A DNA stretch of 64,000 nt, taken from the NCBI GenBank assembly GCA_024236215.1, contig JACKKX010000001.1, positions 919,501 through 983,500 on the forward strand, in the 5' to 3' direction. The position numbers and the translations under genes were made by a program. Source of the DNA: Novosphingobium sp. (GTDB lineage: Bacteria; Pseudomonadota; Alphaproteobacteria; Sphingomonadales; Sphingomonadaceae). Positions 16,273 to 24,105 of this stretch are shown one piece after another. Numbering within the stretch: the first letter of the stretch is position 1; the number at the start of each line of letters is the position of its first letter. Under the pieces are notes generated by a model that saw only the letters and a program-made list of their open reading frames with translations, did no database searches and was not told the origin of the DNA.

Positions 16273-17852
16273 CAGTTGCGCCCCTCCAGCAGCCCGCGCG
16301 CGATCACCTGGGCCTGAATCTCGGCAGCGCCCTCGAAGATGTTGAGGATGCGCGCATCGCACAGCACCCGGCTGATTTCGAATTCCAGGGCATAGCCGTT
16401 ACCGCCGTGAATCTGCAGCGCGGCATCGGCGTTGGACCAGGCGGCGCGGGCGGCGAGCAACTTGGCCATCCCGGCCTCGATATCGCAGCGTTTGCCGGTG
16501 TCCTTGGCCCGCGCGGCGGCATAGGTCAGCTCGCGCGCCAGCACGAAATCGGCCAGGCTCATCGCCAGCTTGTCAGCCACGCGCGGAAAATGGATCAGCG
16601 CCTTGCCGAACTGCTTGCGCTGCATGGCATAACCGAGTCCCAGCTCGATCCCGCGCCGCGCCATGCCCACCGCGCGCGCGGCGGTCTGGATCCGCGCCGC
16701 CTCGAAGGTGCGCATCAGCTGCTTGAAGCCCTGGCCTTCCTCGCCGCCAAGCAGGGCATCGCCGGGTGCCTCCATGCCATCGAACTGCAGCGCATATTCG
16801 CGCATCCCGCGATAGCCGAGCACTTCTATCTCGCTGCCGCTCATTCCTTCCGCCGGGAAAGGATCGGCTTCGCTGCCGCGCGGCTTGGGGACCAGCAGCA
16901 TGGATAGCCCGGCATAGCCCGCGGTGTCGGTCCGGGTGCGGCACAGCAGGGTCATCAGATCGCTGCGGCTGGCGTGGGTAATCCAGGTCTTGGCCCCGTC
17001 GATCACCCAGCGGCCGCCCTCAAACTGGGCGCGGGTTTGCAGCGATCCAAGGTCGGAGCCGACATCGGGCTCGGTAAAGACCGCGGCGGGCAACACCGCG
17101 CCGCTGGCGATCGCGGGCAGCCAGCGCGCCTGCTGCTCCGCCGTGCCGGATGCGGCGATGAGTTCGCCCGCGATCTCGCTGCGGGTGCCGAGCGATCCCG
17201 CGCCGATCCACCCGCGCGACAATTCCTCGGTGATCACACACATGACCAGCTTGCCAAGGCCAAGCCCGCCGAACTGTTCGGGGATGGTCGCGCCGAAGGT
17301 GCCCAGCGCGGCCATCTTTTGCACGGTTGCATCGGGGATCAGCGCGTTGGCGAGATGCCAGCGGTGCGCATGCGGCAAGATTTCCGCTTCGGTGAAGCGA
17401 CGGAACTGGTCGCGGATCGTGTCCAGTTCGGCGTCGTGCAGGGTTTCCGACGGCCATTGGCCCGCAGCGAGAGCACCCGCCACATCGGCACGGGCCGCCG
17501 CATGATCGGCCTCGATCAGATCGCGGCAGGCGTGGGCCAGATCGGACGCGGCCTGACTCAAGCCCAGGTCGCCGGGGCGCAGCAGCTCGTTCTGTCCCAT
17601 CGGCAATCCGCCGACCAGCTGACCCAGGGTTTCGGCAAAGGCCAGGCGTGCAACCCGCCGGTCAAGCCCGCTCCCACCGTTGTTGACATGCAGCCATTCG
17701 GCCACCGATTCCAGCGCAGCAACGCTGGTGGCAATCCAGCCCAGGCCATGATGGGCACGCTGATGGGCGGGATCGATATGTTCAGCCGCAGCCCGCGCCA
17801 GATCGCGATAGCCCCGGGCCGCCCCTAGCACATGGTCGAAATCGAGGCTCAT
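16272..17852 (-). CDS. Acyl-CoA dehydrogenase with long N-terminal extension, methylsuccinyl-CoA dehydrogenase-like
   Basis: 526 residues, about 130 longer than ordinary acyl-CoA dehydrogenases. The extra N-terminal helical region (1 to about 135) precedes the standard FAD domain: FTEPDVGSDLG, WITHASRSD, a C-terminal helical bundle and FEGAAEIQ, whose Glu is the usual C-terminal catalytic base position. The segment GAGSLGTRSEIA and the overall length recall (2S)-methylsuccinyl-CoA dehydrogenase of the ethylmalonyl-CoA pathway; this is recollection of the family, not a search. The start ATG (17850-17852) overlaps the thiolase stop by 4 bp. It should introduce a 2,3-double bond in an acyl-CoA for the downstream hydratase. 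Confidence 0.85.
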   Translation of the reverse strand: MSLDFDHVLGAARGYRDLARAAAEHIDPAHQRAHHGLGWIATSVAALESVAEWLHVNNGGSGLDRRVARLAFAETLGQLVGGLPMGQNELLRPGDLGLSQAASDLAHACRDLIEADHAAARADVAGALAAGQWPSETLHDAELDTIRDQFRRFTEAEILPHAHRWHLANALIPDATVQKMAALGTFGATIPEQFGGLGLGKLVMCVITEELSRGWIGAGSLGTRSEIAGELIAASGTAEQQARWLPAIASGAVLPAAVFTEPDVGSDLGSLQTRAQFEGGRWVIDGAKTWITHASRSDLMTLLCRTRTDTAGYAGLSMLLVPKPRGSEADPFPAEGMSGSEIEVLGYRGMREYALQFDGMEAPGDALLGGEEGQGFKQLMRTFEAARIQTAARAVGMARRGIELGLGYAMQRKQFGKALIHFPRVADKLAMSLADFVLARELTYAAARAKDTGKRCDIEAGMAKLLAARAAWSNADAALQIHGGNGYALEFEISRVLCDARILNIFEGAAEIQAQVIARGLLEGRN

Positions 17853-19060
17853 GCCCTCTCGAACACCGCCGCGATCCCCTGGCCCCCGCCGATGCACATC
17901 GTCTCGAGCCCATAGCGCACATCGCGGCGCTGCATTTCGCGGGTCAGGTTGGCGAGGATCCGCCCGCCCGTCGCCCCGATCGGATGCCCGAGCGAGATGC
18001 CGGAACCGTTGACGTTGAGAATCTCGTGGCGGCCATCATCGTCGGCCCAGCCCCAGCCCTTGAGGCAGGCGAGCACCTGCGGGGCAAAGGCCTCGTTGAG
18101 CTCGATCAGGCCGATGTCGTTCCAGGAAAGGCCGCCACGCGCAAACAGCCGCTCGGTCGCGGGGACCGGGCCAAAGCCCATCCGCGCCGGATCGTACCCC
18201 GCCGCCGCCCACGAATGGAACCAGGCGATCGGTTCGAGCCCCAGCTCCTCCAGCTTGTCCTCTGCCACCACCAGACAAGCCGCTGCGGCATCGTTCTGCT
18301 GGCTGGCATTGCCCGCGGTCACCACCCCGCCTTCCAGCGGCCGGAGCTTGCCCAGCGTTTCCATGCTGGCATCGGCGCGGTAACCCTCGTCGTGCGCAAA
18401 AATCACCGGGTCGCCTTTTTTCTGAGGGATTTCGACCGGGACGAGCTCATCCGCGAACTTGCCATCGGCCCAGGCCGCAGCGGCGCGCTGGTGGCTGCGC
18501 ACGGCATAGGCATCGCAGGCCTCGCGGCTGATCGCCCAGTCCTTCGCCAGGTTCTCGGCGGTTTCGATCATCCCCGAGATCACGCCATAGCGCTCGATCG
18601 GCTGGCTCATCACCCGGCCTCTGGTCAGCCGGTCGTGCAGCGTCAGGTTGCCCGCGCGCAGGCCCTTGCGGATTTCGGTGCTGTAATGCTCGACGTTCGA
18701 CATGCTCTCGCAGCCGCCCGCCACCACGACGTCCGAAGTGCCGGTCTGGATCATCATCGCCGCGTTGACGATCGCCTGCAGGCCCGAGCCGCAGCGCCGG
18801 TCAAGCTGATAGCCCGGCACTTCCTCGGGAAAGCCCGCGAGCAGCCACGACCAGTGCGAAATGCAAGGCGCCTCGCCGTTGCCATAGCCCTGCGCGAAGA
18901 TCACATCGTCAACCCGGTGCGGATCGATCCCGGTCCGCTCGATCAGAGCCTTGAGGATCGTCGCCCCAAGCTGTCCGGCGGTGAGCGGCGCAAGGCTGCC
19001 GCCGAACTTGCCGACGGCGGTGCGGATCGGGGCGACGATGGCGGCGCGGCGAAGGGTCAT
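17849..19060 (-). CDS. Acetyl-CoA acetyltransferase (thiolase family)
   Basis: 403 residues. Nucleophile Cys90 lies in LDRRCGSGLQ, the His of GHPIGATGGR and the second Cys in CIGGGQGIA complete the thiolase active site, and NEAFAPQVLA is the usual NEAF motif. In this operon a degradative thiolytic role is likely, cleaving the 3-ketoacyl-CoA made by the SDR. It follows the CaiB gene with a 4-bp overlap and precedes the long acyl-CoA dehydrogenase with a 4-bp overlap, so translation is coupled along the operon. Confidence 0.93.
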   Translation of the reverse strand: MTLRRAAIVAPIRTAVGKFGGSLAPLTAGQLGATILKALIERTGIDPHRVDDVIFAQGYGNGEAPCISHWSWLLAGFPEEVPGYQLDRRCGSGLQAIVNAAMMIQTGTSDVVVAGGCESMSNVEHYSTEIRKGLRAGNLTLHDRLTRGRVMSQPIERYGVISGMIETAENLAKDWAISREACDAYAVRSHQRAAAAWADGKFADELVPVEIPQKKGDPVIFAHDEGYRADASMETLGKLRPLEGGVVTAGNASQQNDAAAACLVVAEDKLEELGLEPIAWFHSWAAAGYDPARMGFGPVPATERLFARGGLSWNDIGLIELNEAFAPQVLACLKGWGWADDDGRHEILNVNGSGISLGHPIGATGGRILANLTREMQRRDVRYGLETMCIGGGQGIAAVFERA

Positions 19061-20289
19061 CTGGCTTCCTTGTCCGAAGTGGCAACAATACCGCGATCGA
19101 TCAGCCGGGCGATCGCACCCGAAGACAGGCCGAGCCGCTCGGCCAGCACCTCTTCGCTGTGCTCGCCCAAATAGGGCGCGGGGCGGGGATCGCCCGGTTC
19201 GTGTCCCGGGAGATTGGCAAACGAGCGGGTCGCCGGATAGGCAAAACCGCTGGGGTTGGCGGGTGAAGGCCCGAACAGCGGGTTGTCTGATACCAGCACG
19301 GGGTCATTGGCAGCCTCGAACATCGTTCGGTAGCGCTCAAAGGTCGCCCCCGCTTTGGTCAGGCGTACGGCAAGCTCGGCATAGTCGAACCGGTCGGCGG
19401 CGCGCTGGAACAGGGCAAACAGCTCGTCGCGGTTGACGAAGCGGTTGTGTTCACTTTGGGCAAAGCTAACCCCAAGCCGGGTTTCGATGGCGGCCAGTTC
19501 CTCGCCCACGCCAAAGGCGTCCACCAGCGCGGCCCACTGCTTGGGGGTAAGCGCGGCGACCATGAAACGCTTGCCGTCGCGGCTCAGAAAATCGCGCCCG
19601 AACGAGCCCCAGATCGCATTGCCCAGGCGTTCGCGGTCACCGCCGCGATAGAGCATCTCGGCCATCGCCCCGGCATTGGCCATGGTGCCGATCGCAACGT
19701 CGCCCAGCGGGACACGCATTTCGACCCCCTCACCGGTTTGGTCGCGGTGCCGCAGGCCCGCCAGCATGGCAAAGGCGCAATAGGCCCCGGTGATGAAATC
19801 CCAGGCCGGCAGCACCTGGTTGACCGGCGGCGCGGTGGCCGGATCCCAATCGGCCGGACCGTTCATCAGCGGATAGCCCGAGGCGGCGTTGACCGTGAAA
19901 TCCATCGCCTGGCGCCCATCGTGCCAGCCCATGATCCGCACCGAGACCAGATCGGGCCGCCCCTCGGCCAGTTTCTCGTGGCTGAGGAAGCTGTTCAGCG
20001 GCAGGTTGGTGATCATCTGCCCGGTCTTGCACACCAGCTCTGCCAGCAGTTCGCGCCCCTCGGGCACCTGAAGATCGAGCGCCACCGATTTCTTCGCGCG
20101 GTTGAGGTTTTCCCACGACAGCGAGCGTCCCTCGCGCGTCATCATGTAGCGATCGTAGTCGAGCCCGCCGGCCTTGTGATCGACCCGCACCACCTCGGCA
20201 CCGAGCTGCGCGCAGTAAAGCCCGGCGGTGGGCGAGGCGACAAAGCTCGAAACCTCGATGATCTTCAGGCCTGAGAGCAGGTCGTACAC
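19057..20289 (-). CDS. CaiB/BaiF class III CoA-transferase
   Basis: 410 residues starting at a GTG (20287-20289) four bases after the preceding stop; the frame lacks a better ATG. The opening LLSGLKIIEVSSFVASPTAG, the AEVVRVDH strand and the WENLNRAKKSVALD block are hallmarks of class III CoA-transferases, and the aspartate that forms the acyl anhydride should lie near residue 165-170. It moves CoA between carboxylic acids. Members of this class include mesaconyl-CoA C1-C4 transferase and itaconate CoA-transferase, relevant given the neighbouring hydratase. Alternatively it activates the pathway's starting acid with succinyl-CoA. Confidence 0.9.
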   Translation of the reverse strand: MYDLLSGLKIIEVSSFVASPTAGLYCAQLGAEVVRVDHKAGGLDYDRYMMTREGRSLSWENLNRAKKSVALDLQVPEGRELLAELVCKTGQMITNLPLNSFLSHEKLAEGRPDLVSVRIMGWHDGRQAMDFTVNAASGYPLMNGPADWDPATAPPVNQVLPAWDFITGAYCAFAMLAGLRHRDQTGEGVEMRVPLGDVAIGTMANAGAMAEMLYRGGDRERLGNAIWGSFGRDFLSRDGKRFMVAALTPKQWAALVDAFGVGEELAAIETRLGVSFAQSEHNRFVNRDELFALFQRAADRFDYAELAVRLTKAGATFERYRTMFEAANDPVLVSDNPLFGPSPANPSGFAYPATRSFANLPGHEPGDPRPAPYLGEHSEEVLAERLGLSSGAIARLIDRGIVATSDKEAR

Positions 20290-20293
20290 GGTT

Positions 20294-21460
20294 TCAGGCC
20301 TGCGCCGCCCATTCGCGCAGCATGTGCTTGGCGATCTGGAGCTGGAGGATCTGGGTAGTGCCTTCGTAGATCCGCAGTACCCGCGCATCGCGGAAGAAGC
20401 GCTCGGCATCGTATTCGGCCAGGTAGCCCGCGCCGCCGTAGACCTGCACCACCCGATCAACCACGCGCCCGCACATCTCGCTGGCGAAAACCTTGAAGGC
20501 GGCGGCCTTGCGCAGCACGTTCTCGCCCGCGTCGGCGCGGGCGGTAACGTCCTTCATCATCGCCTCGGCTGCATAGATCTCGATCTCGCTTTCGGCGAGC
20601 ATCTGCTGGATCAGCTGGAAATTGGCGATCGGTTCGCCAAAGGCCTTGCGCTCGTTGGCATAGCGGATCGCCGAATCGAGTGCGCGGCGGGCCATCGCCG
20701 TGGCCATCGCGCCAACCGAAATCCGCCCGTTATCGAGGCTCTGCATCGCAAAGCCGAAACCCTTGCCCTCTTCCAGCCCCAGCAGGGCATCGGCGGGCAG
20801 ACGCACGTCCTCCATGATGACATCGGCGATATGCGCGCCTGACTGGCCCATCTTCCTGTCGCTCTTGCCGATCGCCACGCCGGGGGTGTCGGTGGGGACA
20901 AGGAAAGCCGAAACATGCGCGTTCTTGGGCAGGTTTTCCTTGGTGGTGCGGGCCATGATCAGCGCGAGGCGGGCATGAGGCGAATTGGTGATGTAGCGCT
21001 TGGTGCCATTAAGCACCCAGCCGTTGCCGCTTTTCACCGCTGTGGTCTGCATCCCCGCCGAATCCGATCCAGATCCCGGTTCGGTCAGCCCGAAACAGGC
21101 GATCTCGCCCGCGGCAAGGCGCGGCAGCCACTCGGCCTTCTGTGCATCGGTTCCGCCGTTCTTGAGCGCCGAGCAGACCATGCCGATGTTGATCGAAATG
21201 AGCGAGCGGAAGGCCGGCGCGGCATAGGACAGCGCGTGGATGGTCCGCGCATATTGCGTGATGTTCATCCCCGCGCCGCCGTATTCCTCGGGCATGGTCA
21301 GCCCGAACAGGCCCATCTCGCCCATTTCCTGCACGATCGCGGGTGGAATCTCGTCAGCCTCGATCACCTCGCGCTCGGCGGGGATCAGCCGTTCGCGCAC
21401 ATAGCGCTCAAGCTGTTCGATGAATTGCTCGAAGACTTCAGGGTCCATTCCGGGGTTCAT
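20294..21460 (-). CDS. Acyl-CoA dehydrogenase
   Basis: 388 residues, the standard size. Blocks present include GLFGLTMPEEYGG, FGLTEPGSGSDSAG, GTKRYITNS, the AxRRALDSAIRYANERKAFG segment and RVLRIYEGTTQI at the C-terminus, with the Glu serving as probable catalytic base. The start MNPGMDPE (21458-21460) is preceded by a GAGG site and lies 10 bp after the SDR stop. It would perform the first or a second flavin-linked desaturation in the operon's pathway. Presence of two quite different dehydrogenases suggests two distinct acyl-CoA intermediates. Confidence 0.92.
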   Translation of the reverse strand: MNPGMDPEVFEQFIEQLERYVRERLIPAEREVIEADEIPPAIVQEMGEMGLFGLTMPEEYGGAGMNITQYARTIHALSYAAPAFRSLISINIGMVCSALKNGGTDAQKAEWLPRLAAGEIACFGLTEPGSGSDSAGMQTTAVKSGNGWVLNGTKRYITNSPHARLALIMARTTKENLPKNAHVSAFLVPTDTPGVAIGKSDRKMGQSGAHIADVIMEDVRLPADALLGLEEGKGFGFAMQSLDNGRISVGAMATAMARRALDSAIRYANERKAFGEPIANFQLIQQMLAESEIEIYAAEAMMKDVTARADAGENVLRKAAAFKVFASEMCGRVVDRVVQVYGGAGYLAEYDAERFFRDARVLRIYEGTTQILQLQIAKHMLREWAAQA

Positions 21461-21470
21461 CTGCGCGGCC

Positions 21471-22385
21471 TCAGATCGGGTCATAGGGGAAGACGTGGGC
21501 CGAAACCTCGTCGGCACGCGCCATGCTGGGTTTGAAGCTGGGGATCAGCTCGTCGGCAATCGCCTCGGGGCTCCAGCCCTCGGTCTTGGTCATCGAGCGC
21601 ACCGGGCGCGTCTTGCCGAACAGCACGATCTCGTTCTTGCGGACCGAGAAGATCTGGTTCGACACCTCCTTGCTGGCGTCCGAGGCAAGATAGACCACCA
21701 GCGGCGCGATCTTGTCGGCGCTCATCGTCTTGAGCCGTTCGACCCGTTCCTTCTGCTCAGGCGTTTCGGCGGGGATCGAGGCGGTCATGCGGCTCCAGGC
21801 GAAGGGTGCGATGCAGTTGGAGCGAACCCCTGCGCGGGCCATGTCGAGCGCGATCGACTGCGAGAGGCCAACGATGCCAAGCTTGGCGGCGCTGTAATTG
21901 GCCTGGCCGATATTGCCGATCAGCCCGCTCGTGCTGGTGAAATGAATGAAGCTGCCCGATTGCTGCTCGCGGAAATAGGGTGTCGCGGCCTTGGAGACCA
22001 GGAACGCGCCGTTGAGGTGCACGTCGATCACCGCGCGCCAATCCTCGAAACTCATCTTGTGCCAGATTGCATCGCGCAGGATCCCGGCGTTGTTGACCAC
22101 CGCATCGATCCGGCCAAAGCGCTGCACCGCGTCTTCGACGATCGAGGTGGCACCTGCGGGATCGGCGACACTGGCAAGGTTGGCATGGGCCCGGCCGCCC
22201 GCCGCGACGATGTCGTTGGCGGTTTGCTGCGCAGGCCCGGCATCGCCGCCTTCGCCGCCGCCGCCAACGCCGGGATCGTTGACCACGACTGCCGCGCCGT
22301 GGCGGGCGCACAGCAGCGCGATTTCACGCCCCACGCCGCGTCCCGCGCCGGTTACTGCGACAACCTTGCCTTCAAGCATGCCCAT
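21471..22385 (-). CDS. SDR-family oxidoreductase, multifunctional-enzyme-2-like hydroxyacyl-CoA dehydrogenase
   Basis: 304 residues. The Rossmann motif TGAGRGVG, NNAGILRD, the Ser...YSAAK catalytic set and the extended insertion NDPGVGGGGEGG after strand 2 are typical of the dehydrogenase half of peroxisomal multifunctional enzyme 2 and bacterial relatives. It likely oxidises a 3-hydroxyacyl-CoA with NAD(P)+. The start MGMLEGKVV (22383-22385) is chosen for an AGGGAG site just upstream; two other Met codons exist nearby. It is the first gene of the six-gene operon, whose promoter should lie in 22386-22446. Confidence 0.9.
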   Translation of the reverse strand: MGMLEGKVVAVTGAGRGVGREIALLCARHGAAVVVNDPGVGGGGEGGDAGPAQQTANDIVAAGGRAHANLASVADPAGATSIVEDAVQRFGRIDAVVNNAGILRDAIWHKMSFEDWRAVIDVHLNGAFLVSKAATPYFREQQSGSFIHFTSTSGLIGNIGQANYSAAKLGIVGLSQSIALDMARAGVRSNCIAPFAWSRMTASIPAETPEQKERVERLKTMSADKIAPLVVYLASDASKEVSNQIFSVRKNEIVLFGKTRPVRSMTKTEGWSPEAIADELIPSFKPSMARADEVSAHVFPYDPI

Positions 22386-22446
22386 CAAGCCGACTCCCTG
22401 CATTCTTAACCGCTCGCTTAAGGCGATAGGCCGGTGTCCTGGAAAA

Positions 22447-22656
22447 TCAACCAGGGGGCTTCGGTTTTGTCTGGGCGGGCGTAGCACGGGGGGCCGGGAT
22501 CGCCTCGGGCGGCAGGCGCTGCTGCTCGATCATTGCGGCCGCCTCATCGAGCGCCCTCGCCTCGCCCACTGTCACCCCTCCCGGGCCGGGTTCGTTGTCG
22601 GCCTTGCCGCAAGCAGCGAGCAGGGCGAGCGCGATCAAAACGGGTGAGCGGGTCAT
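22447..22656 (-). CDS. Small predicted lipoprotein, 69 residues
   Basis: Short protein MTRSPVLIALALLAAC..., a type II signal peptide with lipobox LLAAC and the acylated Cys near residue 16. The mature part is acidic then proline-rich (PAPRATPAQTKPKPPG) with no known domain. Position +2 after Cys is Gly, compatible with outer-membrane sorting. The ribosome site is weak. It sits between the SDR operon and a similar small lipoprotein, both on the minus strand. Function is unknown. Confidence 0.7.
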   Translation of the reverse strand: MTRSPVLIALALLAACGKADNEPGPGGVTVGEARALDEAAAMIEQQRLPPEAIPAPRATPAQTKPKPPG

Positions 22657-22690
22657 GCCTGCAGGATAGCACCTTGCCGGCAAAGGAAAA

Positions 22691-22722
22691 GCGGGCGGCT
22701 CTCCCCCGGGAAAACCGCCCGC
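22691..22722 (-). terminator. Rho-independent terminator after the 70-aa lipoprotein
   Basis: GCGGGCGG and CCGCCCGC (22691-22698 and 22715-22722) form a perfect 8-bp GC-rich stem. Read on the minus strand it is followed by CTTTTCCTTT. It lies 26 bp after the stop of the 70-residue lipoprotein, separating it from the next gene. Confidence 0.7.
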
Positions 22723-22748
22723 ACTCGGTGATTGCTTCGCGGCAATAG

Positions 22749-22961
22749 TCAGGTTGCGGCCGGGGCCGGGGCCGCGGCATCGGCGCCCGGCTCGGCCGAG
22801 GCATCGGCTGCGGGCGTGGCGTCGACGTCGGTTACGGCTTCTTCGGCCGGCATTTCGACATTGTCAGCCTCGGCGCCATCCTTGGCGCTGTCGGACTTGC
22901 CGCAACCGGCCAGCGCCAGGGCTGCGGCGGCGGACATGGCGAAAACTGCAATCTTCCTCAT
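22749..22961 (-). CDS. Small Ala/Glu/Asp-rich lipoprotein, 70 residues
   Basis: MRKIAVFAMSAAAALALAGCGKSD is a clear lipoprotein signal peptide with lipobox LAGC (Cys near residue 20). The mature 50 residues are acidic and low in complexity, ending in a repetitive Ala/Pro/Asp segment, so the tail is probably disordered. No catalytic motif is visible. Adjacent and parallel to another 69-residue lipoprotein with the same CGK start of the mature chain, it may be an old duplicate that diverged. Followed by a terminator at 22691-22722. Confidence 0.78.
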   Translation of the reverse strand: MRKIAVFAMSAAAALALAGCGKSDSAKDGAEADNVEMPAEEAVTDVDATPAADASAEPGADAAAPAPAAT

Positions 22962-23083
22962 CTCGATGATCCCTCAAGCTCGTCAGGCAGGGCTTGGCCC
23001 TGCGTTGCCGGGCAGTCTAAACCGTGGTTTCACAGAAGCCAAGCGCCTCCATGTCCCCAGGATCCGACATGCCGGTTGATTGG

Positions 23084-23103
23084 ATATAAAGAAATCTTTA
23101 TAT
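23084..23103 (+). promoter_or_regulatory. Perfect inverted repeat, likely operator of the ArsR-methyltransferase regulator
   Basis: ATATAAAG (23084-23091) and CTTTATAT (23096-23103) are exact reverse complements around AAAT. It ends 9 bp before the regulator start codon and its AT-rich arms could double as the -10 region. ArsR-type regulators with methyltransferase tails next to metF/metH belong to the SahR group that answers S-adenosylhomocysteine; such factors bind AT-rich palindromes of this style. Autoregulation is inferred. Confidence 0.75.
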
Positions 23104-23112
23104 GATGCCCCG

Positions 23113-24105
23113 ATGCGGATCGAACCGACCTTGCGGGCCCTTGCCGATACCACACGTCTGCGGATCGTGCGGCTGCTTGCGCATATGGAGCTGGCGGTGG
23201 GCGAGCTCGCCCAGGTTCTGGGGCAAAGCCAGCCGCGCGTTTCGCGCCATGTGCGGATCCTGTGCGATGCCGGGCTGGCAGAGCGGCGCAAGGAAGGTTC
23301 GTGGGTATTCCTGCGCAGCGCGATCGGAGAGGAACGCGCCCCGCCACTGGGTGCGGCTGCTGCCCGGCTGCTGGCCGCAGCCGAGCGCGACGACGCCCAG
23401 TTCGCCGCGCGCTGCGCCGAGGATCGGCGCCACCTTGCCGCGATCCGCTCGGCACGGGAAAATTCCGCGCAAGCCTATTTCGCCCGCCACGCCGCCGAGT
23501 GGGACACGCTGCGCAGCCTCCACACTCCCGACGGGTCGGTCGAAGCTGCCTTGAGCCGCGCACTGGGCAGCGCCTCGCTGGGCGAACTGCTCGATGTCGG
23601 CACCGGCACCGGACGCATGGCCGAGCTGTTCGCTCCGCGCGCGCGCCACGTCACCGCCTTCGACATGAGCCCGGAGATGCTGCGGATTGCCCGCACCCGG
23701 CTGCAGGACCTGCCGGCCGAACAAGTCGAGCTGGTCCAGGGCGACTTTGCCGCGCTGCCCTTTGCCGCGGCCAGTTTCGATACGCTTCTGTTCCATCAGG
23801 TGCTGCACTATGCGCAGGATCCGGCCTTGGTGCTGGGCGAGGCGGCGCGCGTTACCCGTCCGGGCGGCATGGTCGCAGTGGTCGATTTCGCCGCGCATGA
23901 CCGCGAGGAGCTGCGCAGCCAGCATGCCCATGCCCGGCTCGGCTTTTCCGACGAGCAGATGCTCGCCCTGCTCAGCGACAGCGGGTTTGTTGCCGCCCCG
24001 CCCGAGGCTCTGCCTGGCAAGCCGCTGACCGTGAAGATCTGGACCGGACGGCGCGCGGGCCTGCCCGGCGCCGCCAAGCCCACCCGAAAGGCCGAAACCG
24101 CATGA
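23113..24105 (+). CDS. ArsR-type HTH regulator fused to class I methyltransferase (SahR-like)
   Basis: 330 residues. The N-terminal winged helix (about 1-85: LADTTRLRIVRLL, QSQPRVSRHVRIL) is fused to a SAM-dependent methyltransferase-like domain from about 155, with motif I LLDVGTGTGRMAEL and a post-motif DMSPEMLRIAR. Its position at the head of metF-metH1-metH2 fits a sensor of SAM or SAH that controls the methyl cycle. Start ATG at 23113 sits directly behind the palindrome. Whether the methyltransferase half still catalyses or only binds ligand is unknown. It overlaps metF by 4 bp. Confidence 0.9.
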   Translation: MRIEPTLRALADTTRLRIVRLLAHMELAVGELAQVLGQSQPRVSRHVRILCDAGLAERRKEGSWVFLRSAIGEERAPPLGAAAARLLAAAERDDAQFAARCAEDRRHLAAIRSARENSAQAYFARHAAEWDTLRSLHTPDGSVEAALSRALGSASLGELLDVGTGTGRMAELFAPRARHVTAFDMSPEMLRIARTRLQDLPAEQVELVQGDFAALPFAAASFDTLLFHQVLHYAQDPALVLGEAARVTRPGGMVAVVDFAAHDREELRSQHAHARLGFSDEQMLALLSDSGFVAAPPEALPGKPLTVKIWTGRRAGLPGAAKPTRKAETA

